Source of the DNA: a virus | DNA: 26,330 nt | IMG/VR virus record: IMGVR_UViG_3300048838_000383 | Location: 1 to 26,330 of that record | Direction: 5' to 3' (one strand) | Shown: positions 8,713-14,815 of the stretch, piece after piece | Numbering within the stretch: the first letter of the stretch is position 1 | How the letters are laid out: the number at the start of each line of letters is the position of its first letter | Position numbers and translations under genes: made by a program | Notes under the pieces: model-generated | What the model was told of the DNA's origin: nothing | What the model saw: only the letters and a program-made list of their open reading frames with translations | The model's database searches: none

Positions 8713-9289
8713 GCAGCGCGGGATTATCTCTCAGGTATATCTCTATGGTGCCGTTGTGCTGGCAATCATCATTGCAGCTACCGCAGGGATCGCTGCTTGG
8801 CACTCGTTCATCAAGTCAATCGACAAGGCCGGCTACGACCGCGGCGTTGCCGAGACTCAGGCCGCATACAAGGAACGTGACAACACGCAATTGCAAGCCG
8901 TGGTGGCCGCTCAAAAGGCGGCTGAGGTAAAGGCTAGAGCGGCGGAAGACAAGGCCGCCACGGCTCAATCTGAAGCGCTGACGGCATACAAGAAAGGAAT
9001 CACCGATGGTAAAAATAAATTGGCTGCTTTTATTTCTGCTACTCCTCGGCTGCGCGACCCCTCCGGTAGCAGTGGAGCCTGCACCGCCGGCAGTGGTGGA
9101 GCTACAACGGCCACGACTACCGCCGATCCCGGAAGAGCTGATGAACAAGACGGGGGAGGAAGACTTCTTAGTGAAGCTGCAAGCGTTTTTCTCATCTCAG
9201 AAGCGGTCAGAGCAAATGCAGTTATTACCAAGCTCAACCTTGCCCGCGAAGTGATACTAACTGATCATCAGGTATGTGACGTGCCTTAG
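8705..9289 (+). CDS. Rz: i-spanin (Rz-like)
   Basis: A 194-residue protein overlapping the holin stop. It has a short cytoplasmic start, one membrane anchor (residues ~10-31, VYLYGAVVLAIIIAATAGIA), then a long periplasmic Ala/Lys/Glu/Gln-rich helix (~45-105) as in Rz proteins. A Gly/Ser/Thr-rich region (~118-145) follows, caused by overlap with the Rz1 frame. The last ~35 residues (SEAVRANAVITKLNLAREVI) form another helix with a closing Cys. i-spanins pair with the outer-membrane Rz1 to fuse the two membranes in the last lysis step. The 3' end overlaps the antisense HNH gene by 56 bases. A second, similar C-terminal end is found at 9935-10039, so this end may have been brought in by the HNH element. 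Confidence 0.85.
   Translation: MNKQRGIISQVYLYGAVVLAIIIAATAGIAAWHSFIKSIDKAGYDRGVAETQAAYKERDNTQLQAVVAAQKAAEVKARAAEDKAATAQSEALTAYKKGITDGKNKLAAFISATPRLRDPSGSSGACTAGSGGATTATTTADPGRADEQDGGGRLLSEAASVFLISEAVRANAVITKLNLAREVILTDHQVCDVP
9006..9254 (+). CDS. Rz1: o-spanin lipoprotein (Rz1-like), nested in Rz
   Basis: An 82-residue product in another frame, entirely inside the Rz gene. It has a signal peptide (MVKINWLLLFLLLLGC) with lipobox L13-L14-G15-C16. The mature protein is Pro-rich (PPVAVEPAPPAVVEL, PRLPPIPEEL), which is the hallmark of Rz1-type outer-membrane spanins. The nested arrangement is the classical lambda Rz/Rz1 design. The start has an upstream AAAGGAATC site about 6 bases before ATG. 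Its stop lies just before the region where the HNH gene joins, so the o-spanin is complete. Confidence 0.87.
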   Translation: MVKINWLLLFLLLLGCATPPVAVEPAPPAVVELQRPRLPPIPEELMNKTGEEDFLVKLQAFFSSQKRSEQMQLLPSSTLPAK

Positions 9290-9908
9290 GTCGTTTGGCC
9301 CATTTTTTGTAGGAAATCGCCTGCTCTACTGTAAAGCCGTTTCTCAGCCGTCGATATAAGTGAAAATAATTCATACCAATTTGCGTCGCTAGTTCAGATA
9401 TTGTTTTTGTCTCCCCATTGAGTACCACAAGATGATTTGTGCTTTTGTTATTTTGTTGTTCTCTCATTGTTGCCCATCTGCAATTAGCAGGTTCATAGTT
9501 TCCGTTTGTGTTTATTCGATCCAAGGATGCCCCTTTAAACGGGACCTCTCCCATGTCAAGCAGGAACTCAGAAAAAGACTGTCGCCAGCGTTCGCAGACA
9601 GAGATTCCACGTCCGCCATATCTATCATATCCAGATCTGTTTTTGTCATAGCATCTCTGAATCATAGATTGCCATCGGTGATACGTTACCGAATAGCACA
9701 TCCCATGCTTCCGAGCTGCATCTCCTATGGCTTTTGATCTAGCGCATCCGCAACTTTTTGTAGCTCCGCTTGTAAGGCTACCAGATGGTAGATCGCGGAC
9801 TTTTCCACAATCGCACAGACATCGCCACAAACGGCGACCATGTTTATCCTTCACTTTTGACATGGTCACAGTAAGCATTCCAAAACGTTTATTAATTAGA
9901 TCGGCCAT
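9234..9908 (-). CDS. HNH homing-type endonuclease
   Basis: A 224-residue protein on the opposite strand to the lysis genes. ATG 9908 (MADLINKRFGMLTV) was preferred over the upstream in-frame codons because phage HNH proteins of this group start like this. Residues ~25-55 hold a Cys-rich knuckle (CLCDCG, then SCGC). Residues ~85-145 carry the HNH core (YDRYGGRGISVCERW, ASLDRINTNGNYEPANCRW), and a C-terminal helix-turn-helix-like repeat (ISELATQIGMNYFHLYRRL) would bind DNA. Such enzymes make site-specific breaks that spread their own gene. The last ~16 residues are encoded by the antisense of the Rz 3' end, suggesting read-through into target DNA after insertion. A TATTAT box lies upstream, but no good ribosome binding site. 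Confidence 0.85.
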   Translation of the reverse strand: MADLINKRFGMLTVTMSKVKDKHGRRLWRCLCDCGKVRDLPSGSLTSGATKSCGCARSKAIGDAARKHGMCYSVTYHRWQSMIQRCYDKNRSGYDRYGGRGISVCERWRQSFSEFLLDMGEVPFKGASLDRINTNGNYEPANCRWATMREQQNNKSTNHLVVLNGETKTISELATQIGMNYFHLYRRLRNGFTVEQAISYKKWAKRPKARHIPDDQLVSLRGQG

Positions 9909-9934
9909 ATGAAAAACATAATACCACAGTTCTT

Positions 9935-10039
9935 TACAGGTACGACGCTTATATCCTCGCAAGCGAAGCCGACACTGTAGCGTTACAACTTACTGCCGCT
10001 CAGTCGAGGATCAAGAGCGACTACGAACTGTGCAAGTGA
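9935..10039 (+). pseudogene. Orphan second C-terminus of an i-spanin
   Basis: In the same reading frame number as Rz, beyond the HNH gene, lies an open stretch ending in TGA at 10037-10039. It encodes YRYDAYILASEADTVALQLT followed by AAQSRIKSDYELCK. It has no start codon of its own. It can be aligned with the last 30 residues of the intact Rz: both have a hydrophobic run, SEA, a Leu-x-x-Ala helix, and a D-x-x-x-C ending. The simplest reading is that this is the original Rz end, displaced when the HNH element arrived with a replacement end. The alternative is that it was once the continuation of Rz. The identity is only at amino-acid level. Confidence 0.55.
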
Positions 10040-10233
10040 ATAGCACCAAAGCCGGCATCATTGCTCAAGCTCCCTCCCTCTCCCTTGGGTAGTGGTGCCG
10101 GTCGGAGGCGGATGGTTGACCGCAGGAATGGGTCCTCGGTCGGCCGTTTCGGACCACTGCGAACCCGTGCAAACTCCCGTAAACCTGCGGGTAGGCAACT
10201 GTCCGGAATCTCCGGAGGGTTGCGGGTGCGGGG

Positions 10234-10264
10234 ACCAGTTATCCGGGATTTTCGGATAGCTGGT
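10234..10264 (+). other. 12-bp hairpin
   Basis: Left arm ACCAGTTATCCG (10234-10245), 7-base loop, right arm CGGATAGCTGGT (10253-10264). All 12 positions pair in rightward RNA with one U-G wobble; in leftward RNA that position is a C-A mismatch. It has no T-run after it, so it is not a simple intrinsic terminator. Confidence 0.7.
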
Positions 10265-10298
10265 GACAAGGACCTGTCCGCTGGCCGAGTCGATGTTA

Positions 10299-10339
10299 AA
10301 GCGATCTTTAATTGCAGGCCTCGGCATTAAAGACCGCTT
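10299..10339 (-). other. 14-bp hairpin
   Basis: Left arm AAGCGATCTTTAAT (10299-10312), 13-base loop, right arm ATTAAAGACCGCTT (10326-10339). In leftward RNA all 14 positions pair with one G-U wobble; in rightward RNA that position is an A-C mismatch. No T-run follows closely. Confidence 0.7.
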
Positions 10340-10595
10340 GCATTGGGTTCACCGCCATGCGGGTTACCAGTCGTGTCCAGAGCTGGTCGACGACGACCCG
10401 AGTAGCAGGCTCTTACCGCAGGGGGCTCGCCCGTACCAAGGTCGATATAAGGCATTGATCTGGCGCGCGATTGCTGTTGTATCGCGCAAATTCTATCGAC
10501 CGGCTATTGCCGATATCATGCTCCCTGTCCGATAGCCTGCCTGGCACGGCGCTATGGCTGATGGGCTCACGGTCGGCCAGCATGTTATTGCTGTA

Positions 10596-10698
10596 TTACT
10601 TCTCATCGTCGCCGGGTGCGCGGTCGGCCTCAATCTGCTTGATCAACCGGTCAAAATCGCTTTCAAACAGCCGGTGCACGGATCCGATCTAAACTCAT
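10596..10698 (-). pseudogene. Short early gene, apparently frameshifted
   Basis: Read leftward, ATG 10698 overlaps the previous stop as ATGA and gives MSLDRIRAPAV, then TGA after 11 codons. A neighbouring frame reads on as protein-like sequence, HRLFESDFDRLIKQIEADRA then PGDDEK, to TAA at 10596-10598. Joining the two frames near GATCCGTG would give a ~33-residue protein. The shorter alternative is a GTG-started 25-codon gene with no good ribosome binding site. A one-base indel, natural or from sequencing, is the likeliest explanation. This is the last gene-like sequence of the leftward operon. Confidence 0.4.
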
Positions 10699-10835
10699 TC
10701 TCGACGATGAACATTTTGGGCACAGTAGCAGCTTGCCGCCTGCGCCAAGCGATCCCATAGGGAGGCGGTGAGGCGGCGCTCAACGGCAAGCTCGGCATGC
10801 ACGGTGGGAATGGCGGCGTGGCGTGTGGGCGTCAT
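10695..10835 (-). CDS. Small hypothetical protein after ssb
   Basis: A 46-residue product (starts MTPTRHAAIPTVHAELAVER) with a good AGAGGA site 7 bases before the ATG, directly downstream of ssb in the leftward operon. The start was chosen for this site; an upstream in-frame start would run into ssb. The body is a predicted helix (VERRLTASLWDRLAQAAS) ending in a C-x-C. In another frame the same DNA carries a CPKC knuckle (LLLCPKCSSS), so the 3' half could also be frame-shifted. No family was recognised. Confidence 0.5.
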   Translation of the reverse strand: MTPTRHAAIPTVHAELAVERRLTASLWDRLAQAASCYCAQNVHRRE

Positions 10836-10867
10836 GGGTTGATCCTCTCGAACTCTAGGGCGCTCTT

Positions 10868-11377
10868 TCATATCCGCCGCAGCCTCTTCCAAGTGATATC
10901 GCGCTCGATCGAGCAGTCCATGAAGGGGATGTCATCCTCGAAGTCAGCGAACCCGCTATTGCCGCCACCGCCTCCGGTACTCGTTGGCGTCTTAGCTGCT
11001 TCCGACTTACGCTCTTCGCGCGGCGTGTCGCTACTGCCTTGGCGCGATCCCAGCATCTGCATTTGATTGACGACGATCTCGGTCATGTATTTTTCCTGGC
11101 CGTCCTTGTCCTGCCATTTGCGTGTCGCCATCTTGCCGCTGACGAAAACCTGTGACCCCTTGACGAGATATTCGCCGCAGATTTCACCTAACTGGTGCCA
11201 TGCGACGCAACGTATCCACTCGGTCTTCTCTTTCTTTTCACCAGAGACCTTGTCTTTCCACGATTCGCCAACAGCAATACTGAAATTTGCGCAGGCGTCT
11301 CCGTTTGGGGTATGCCGAACTTCGGGGTCGTGCCCGAGCCGGCCGATAAAGTTACATTGATTTAGGTCATTCGCCAT
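10868..11377 (-). CDS. ssb: Single-stranded DNA-binding protein
   Basis: A 169-residue protein. ATG 11377 ([20 protein letters not shown]) is placed 9 bases after GGAG; the ATG two codons earlier is too close to the site. The OB-fold covers ~1-105 with the SSB signature ([57 protein letters not shown]). A Gly-rich linker (~110-140) leads to the acidic tip [10 protein letters not shown] that normally recruits partner proteins. Unlike the bacterial form, the protein does not stop there but goes on for 17 residues rich in Arg, Lys and Trp. SSB protects single strands during phage replication and works with Bet and the exonuclease in the same operon. Confidence 0.93.
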   Translation of the reverse strand: MANDLNQCNFIGRLGHDPEVRHTPNGDACANFSIAVGESWKDKVSGEKKEKTEWIRCVAWHQLGEICGEYLVKGSQVFVSGKMATRKWQDKDGQEKYMTEIVVNQMQMLGSRQGSSDTPREERKSEAAKTPTSTGGGGGNSGFADFEDDIPFMDCSIERDITWKRLRRI

Positions 11378-11407
11378 CGCCATCTTCTCCAAAAATGCGT
11401 TTCTCGA

Positions 11408-11638
11408 TTAGCCGGAGCCGTAGCCGTAGCCGGAGCCGTCGCCGTCGCCGGAGCCGGAGCCGTAGCCGTAGCCGGAGCCGTCGCCGTAGCCGGAGCCGTC
11501 GCCGTAGCCGGAGCCGGAGCCGTAGCCGGAGCCGGAGCCGTCGCCGGAGCCGTAGCCGGAGCCGGAGCCGGAGCCGTAGCCGGAATCGTCAGCGCTAACC
11601 TCCGTCAGACCAAGCGTAAAGCTCCTACGCGAGACCAT
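11408..11638 (-). CDS. Gly-Ser/Tyr/Asp repeat protein
   Basis: A 76-residue product between the DUF6948-like gene and ssb, on the operon strand. Residues 1-19 (MVSRRSFTLGLTEVSADDS) are ordinary; the other 57 are 28 Gly-Ser, Gly-Tyr or Gly-Asp dipeptides plus a final Gly. ATG 11638 overlaps the end of the upstream gene, but its ribosome binding site is weak. The N-terminus is short, so this may be what is left of a longer protein whose 3' part carried the repeat. Gly-x repeat tails of this type occur in hypothetical phage proteins; no function is known to me. The opposite strand reads as Arg-Ser repeats, which is a shadow. Confidence 0.45.
   Translation of the reverse strand: MVSRRSFTLGLTEVSADDSGYGSGSGSGYGSGDGSGSGYGSGSGYGDGSGYGDGSGYGYGSGSGDGDGSGYGYGSG
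11411..11581. repeat. Hexanucleotide tandem repeat (28 units)
   Basis: 171 bases made of 6-base units. On the leftward strand they are GGCTCC, GGCTAC and GGCGAC in irregular order, differing only in positions 4-5. The reading frame is kept throughout. The array could change length by slippage or recombination without breaking the frame. Confidence 0.95.
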
Positions 11639-11984
11639 TGATCGTCTCGCGTGCGACATCGGAGCAAGGAATCGTCTCGCAGACGCCGACCAGCATGATG
11701 TCCGGCAGCACTACATCAATCTTGCCACTCTTGATTCCATTCACCGCAAGACCGGATAGCGCCACACCAGCCTTAGCTGTCCACTGCCAAAGCCTGCGCG
11801 AGTTCTTCAAATGCACAACATCGCCATCCTGAGACACCAATTCACCAGCATGGACGCCTGCAGCGTAGCAGCGGCAGATAACGTATTTGCCGACGAAAGG
11901 CGATACCTGTTTCGGTGCACTCACCGTGCCGAACATCGCCGCGATCTGCTTCAATTCACCGTATTTCATGTCATCTATATTCAT
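11625..11984 (-). CDS. DUF6948-like hypothetical protein
   Basis: A 119-residue protein with GGAG 7 bases before ATG 11984. Residues 1-30 are helical. The core (~33-110) has the pattern VICRCYAAGVHAGELVSQ, VVHLKNSRRLWQW, SGLAVNGIKSGKI and ETIPC, which I recognise as the DUF6948 family of small phage proteins. Their function is unknown. The start overlaps the stop of the tiny gene upstream (TGA/ATG), so the two are coupled. It lies between early-region genes and ssb, so a role linked to DNA metabolism is possible but not shown. Confidence 0.75.
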   Translation of the reverse strand: MNIDDMKYGELKQIAAMFGTVSAPKQVSPFVGKYVICRCYAAGVHAGELVSQDGDVVHLKNSRRLWQWTAKAGVALSGLAVNGIKSGKIDVVLPDIMLVGVCETIPCSDVARETINGLA

Positions 11985-12052
11985 TTTGAATCTCCATGGT
12001 TGATAAAAAAGTTAATCATTTCACTCTCCAATTGGTCAATCGTTCGTTTCAT
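11981..12052 (-). CDS. Tiny coupled gene (23 aa)
   Basis: Encodes MKRTIDQLESEMINFFINHG plus DSK. Its ATG overlaps the stop of the gene before it, and its TGA overlaps the ATG of the gene after it. A GGAGCG site lies ~7 bases upstream. The two tight overlaps argue that it is translated. It may be a coupling peptide with no separate function. No relatives recognised. Confidence 0.5.
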   Translation of the reverse strand: MKRTIDQLESEMINFFINHGDSK

Positions 12053-12546
12053 TCTTTCGCTCCGATTCCACTGTGGCGAAACTGACTTAATGACTCGGTT
12101 AGTATTAACGTGCCATCCGTTCCGATGTAGGAGATACGCCCGTATCTGTTCCGCTTGACGCGGGCCACTTCGACAATGCGAGGACCGGTGCGACCGATGA
12201 GCGGCCAAATAATCAGGTTGTCGCCGACCTTGGCGTACCGCTCCGTAATAGACAAGCCGCGCTGCGGCACCAGACGCACTCGCGGCTTCGTCATTGCGCT
12301 ACCTTCTCGTCGGCCATCAATCGTCAAACTCGGCGGAAACATGCGAACACCATCGACCTTGCTGTATGGGAACATGGCTTCGTATGGGTAGTTGTCTGGT
12401 AACTCGTCCTCGTACAGCCACGCCACCGGCTCACCCCTGCGCTTGCGGTCGGCTTCGATGGCGGCTCGTCCCCAAGACCGAACAAAATCAATTAGTCCAT
12501 GCTCCCAGTGCGCTGGAAGTGGCGGCAGATCGTATTCAGTCGTCAT
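12049..12546 (-). CDS. Hypothetical phage early protein
   Basis: A 165-residue protein (starts MTTEYDLPPLPAHWEHGL) with a GGAG site 7 bases before the ATG. Residues 1-40 have a Pro-rich start, then a helical part ending AAIEADRKRRGEPVAW, a pattern common at the N-terminus of phage early proteins of unknown function. The C-terminal half (~85-160) is beta-rich and basic (MTKPRVRLVPQRGLSITERY, VARVKRNRYGRISYIGTDGT) and could be a small RNA- or DNA-binding barrel. An internal MTKPR start with an upstream GAAGGTAG-like site could produce that half separately. The function is unknown. Confidence 0.7.
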   Translation of the reverse strand: MTTEYDLPPLPAHWEHGLIDFVRSWGRAAIEADRKRRGEPVAWLYEDELPDNYPYEAMFPYSKVDGVRMFPPSLTIDGRREGSAMTKPRVRLVPQRGLSITERYAKVGDNLIIWPLIGRTGPRIVEVARVKRNRYGRISYIGTDGTLILTESLSQFRHSGIGAKE

Positions 12547-12724
12547 GATCTTCTCCTTCTATTTCTTGTCGCCTAGCGACGATGAATGCCTCAATTCGCT
12601 GCGCTTTACCGTCGTAGTCGTACCAACTCATTTCCGCCAAGAAGTCATAGCATGTGCTGCACTCAACGGGCTTGCCTTCTAGGAGGCCCTTAGTTGTACC
12701 GCAGTGGATGCATCTGTCAGTCAT
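12536..12724 (-). CDS. Small zinc-ribbon protein
   Basis: A 62-residue protein with four Cys in two pairs, CIHC at residues 5-8 and CSTC at 22-25, spaced as in a zinc ribbon, followed by a helical acidic C-terminus. It overlaps the gene after it by 11 bases and the gene before it by 4 (ATGA). Such small knuckle proteins are common in phage early operons and often bind nucleic acids or host proteins. No specific function can be assigned. Confidence 0.65.
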   Translation of the reverse strand: MTDRCIHCGTTKGLLEGKPVECSTCYDFLAEMSWYDYDGKAQRIEAFIVARRQEIEGEDHDD

Positions 12725-13146
12725 TCCCCCTCCCTCTCAATGCGTCGGGCGTGGTCGATGGCTGCGCTAATCTGGTCGCTGAATGCCTCGCCGCTCATAT
12801 CGATCATTGTTTCCGCCCCGTCTGGAGCTGACAGATAGACAGTGCCAGCGCCCAGCTCCAGACTGATGCGAATCCCCCAGTTTTTAGGGAGGTCTGTTGC
12901 GGCACGGCTTATGGCCTTACCGATGCACCTGAACTCGCGAACATCATCAGCACACCATTCATCGGCAATTAACGTTGGAGCAACCTTTTCCATTTCGGAA
13001 ACAGTTCCAGATTTCATGCTTGCTCTTTCTCGTCGGTCATTCGGCGCAGCGTTCTTGGCGGTGAGGAACTGGTGCTTCTCCCAGCTTGAGAGGTCGCTGC
13101 CGACAGTCTCGGCGAGGATGCGATTTATGCGATCGGCGGGGGTCAT
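12721..13146 (-). CDS. Hypothetical early protein
   Basis: A 141-residue protein. ATG 13146 (MTPADRINRILAETVGSDLS) has a strong GGGAG site 6 bases upstream; a longer form from ATG 13194 (16 extra residues) is possible. Residues 1-45 are helical. The C-terminal half (CIGKAISRAATDLPKNWGIR, then SLELGAGTVYLSAPDG) has the look of a small alpha/beta domain common in phage hypotheticals (DLPxxWxIxISLExGAGxVxL). The function is unknown. It lies between the exonuclease and the zinc-ribbon gene in the recombination operon. Confidence 0.65.
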   Translation of the reverse strand: MTPADRINRILAETVGSDLSSWEKHQFLTAKNAAPNDRRERASMKSGTVSEMEKVAPTLIADEWCADDVREFRCIGKAISRAATDLPKNWGIRISLELGAGTVYLSAPDGAETMIDMSGEAFSDQISAAIDHARRIEREGE

Positions 13147-13228
13147 GACGTCTCCCTTGGTCGGTTTCATCATCGGGATATGTGGAGGTTTCATCTTTGC
13201 CTTTCAGTGAGTGCTGCTGGCTGGTTGG

Positions 13229-14815
13229 TCAGAGGACTTCCATGAGGTCAAGGCTGTCCAGCACACGCCTGAGCTCCCCCTCGGACATGAGGTTGATGCG
13301 CGCGATGATCTGCTCGCGCAGGATGAGTGCGCCGTCCCTTAGTGTTTGCCCCGTAGCAACAGGCAGTGGTTCTGCTGGCTTGGCCGACGATGCAACCTTG
13401 GCCTGCTGCTCTGCGGCCTGCGCCTTGATGTCTGCTGCTGCCTGCGCATCCGCTTCGGCCTTCGCCTTTGCTGTTGCCTTGGCCTCTTCCTCGACGCGGA
13501 TCCTCGCACGCTCGGCATCTAGGCGCTTCGCCTCATCTTCCTTGTGCTTGTTGATGCGCGATTCAATCAGCATCACCAGGTCGTCGGTATTCTTGAGGAC
13601 AATAGCCGCGGTGTCCGCAAACAGGAAGGTATGCTCGGACGCGAGATCGCGAAGCGTGTTGAGGTTCAGTCCGATCTTGTCGGCTATCTCGTTGGCGTCA
13701 ATCTTCGCGCGGGCAAGCTCGGTATCGACGGCGTCGCGCAGGCTTGAAATCGTCCGCTTGCTCTTCATCACTCCCGCAAAGTCCGCTTCGATCGTCGGCA
13801 TGTAGTTCTTGCCCAGGCGTTTATTGAGCGAGGCGATATGCTCCGCGAGCTTTGCCTTGCCACCCTGCAGGATCTCGACCCGAATGGAGTCCTTGCGCGC
13901 CTTAACCAACTTATCGAGTTCGAGCCGCTTGGCACGCATGCTGGCCTTAATCTCGTCCAGTGCGCGGAAGACTTCGTCAATGCTCTTGGCTTGCGACTGC
14001 GCTTGCGTTTTCACCAGATCGATGCGCTTCTCACCGTCATCGAGAAACTTCACCATCTTGTCGGCGTCGGCAAAGTCCTGATCGGTCTGAAGATCGGTAT
14101 TGATCGAGGCAATGCGCTCGGTCACGATCGTCCGCCATTGCGGGAAGTTCGACGCGGCTACCTGGCCGACGATGTCGACTTGCAGCGCGGGCAGGTCACT
14201 GATTGGCGTAGCTGTTGCGGCAGGAAGAACCTCTGGCGGAACGTAGGCGGCGAGGTCGGCGGCGAATTGCTCCCAGCCCTTGACGATCCGGGTGCGCAAT
14301 TCCAGGTCGGGCTCATACCAGAAATGCTTTTCTTCGATCAGGTTGCCGTCGGCGTCCCACTTGGAGCCCATGAAGAGACACTTCCCTGCGCCGGAGACCA
14401 TGAGCTGGTGTTCCATCTGGATCCGATACATAGCCGGAAGATCGCCGGCACACACGCATTCGCGAATCTCGTCATTGATCGACTTATGCTCGAACGCCAC
14501 ATCTTCCATGAGCGTCAGGCCGTCGAACGAGGCGGAATACTGGCCATCCACCCCGGTGACCGGCGACAGGTCCTCGCCGATGATTTCCTCTGCTACCGGG
14601 CGGGACAGCGCTTCGTAACGATGGCCGTCGTCAAACCGCTGCTGCGTTCCGGAATCGATTTCCGGAATAAAGCCAGTCGCCAACTCCCGCAGCAACTGGT
14701 TGCGCGTCTTGTACGGCGAAACACCCATCATGGCCGGTGCATCGCTGGCATTGAAGTGGCTCGCGCGGTGAGCCAGCCATTCCGGGCTTCCTTGGGTTAG
14801 GGATAGAACCTTCAT
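13229..14815 (-). CDS. YqaJ-type recombination exonuclease with long C-terminal region
   Basis: A 528-residue protein. ATG 14815 lies 7 bases after AGGGAG and overlaps the bet stop; ATG 14818 is the alternative. Residues 1-~200 form a YqaJ (lambda-exonuclease-like) nuclease: LTQGSPEWLAHR, a Ser-Asp pair near 24-25, GHRYE with E68, D98 in SFDGL, and E109-x-K111 (FEHK) form the metal site, followed by YRIQMEHQLMVSGA. It degrades one strand of duplex ends to feed Bet. The family is usually ~200-330 residues. Here ~300 further residues form helices and coiled coils (~260-470, DUF1351-like) and an Ala/Lys/Glu-rich stretch (~440-500), then a small helical end. The fusion may add an annealase- or partner-binding role. 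Confidence 0.88.
   Translation of the reverse strand: MKVLSLTQGSPEWLAHRASHFNASDAPAMMGVSPYKTRNQLLRELATGFIPEIDSGTQQRFDDGHRYEALSRPVAEEIIGEDLSPVTGVDGQYSASFDGLTLMEDVAFEHKSINDEIRECVCAGDLPAMYRIQMEHQLMVSGAGKCLFMGSKWDADGNLIEEKHFWYEPDLELRTRIVKGWEQFAADLAAYVPPEVLPAATATPISDLPALQVDIVGQVAASNFPQWRTIVTERIASINTDLQTDQDFADADKMVKFLDDGEKRIDLVKTQAQSQAKSIDEVFRALDEIKASMRAKRLELDKLVKARKDSIRVEILQGGKAKLAEHIASLNKRLGKNYMPTIEADFAGVMKSKRTISSLRDAVDTELARAKIDANEIADKIGLNLNTLRDLASEHTFLFADTAAIVLKNTDDLVMLIESRINKHKEDEAKRLDAERARIRVEEEAKATAKAKAEADAQAAADIKAQAAEQQAKVASSAKPAEPLPVATGQTLRDGALILREQIIARINLMSEGELRRVLDSLDLMEVL

Larger units (their letters stand above)
10040..10595. other. Long non-coding region with strong inverted repeats (candidate structured RNA)
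   Basis: About 555 bases between converging genes without a convincing protein gene: open frames exist on both strands but look unlike proteins and have no ribosome binding sites. Several inverted repeats are visible: a 12-bp stem at 10234-10264, a 14-bp stem at 10299-10339, TCCGGA repeated around 10202-10216, GGTCC/GGACC pairing around 10130-10157, and GGTCG-TCGT-CGACC-type pairing near 10386-10399. Base composition is G+C-rich. The region may be a structured RNA, a bidirectional termination zone or decayed DNA. Wobble evidence for the strand conflicts: the first stem pairs fully if transcribed rightward, the second if leftward. Confidence 0.4.

Noticed and set aside
9234-10039. Group I intron containing the HNH gene
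   Set aside because: The HNH gene is antisense to Rz, joining at the shared CAGGTA would shift the frame (668 bases apart), and no intron core motifs were recognised.
10058-10330. 89-codon open frames on both strands in the structured region
   Set aside because: Low-complexity, Pro/Arg-rich translations without ribosome binding sites, overlapping strong inverted repeats. The - strand one is slightly protein-like at its start but not enough to call.
11395-11598. Arg-Ser repeat protein on the + strand
   Set aside because: It is the reverse reading of the hexanucleotide array; the surrounding genes all run on the - strand and there is no ribosome binding site.
13838-14800. 320-codon open frame on the + strand opposite the exonuclease
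   Set aside because: Antisense shadow of a G+C-rich gene with clear nuclease motifs on the other strand; its translation lacks family features.
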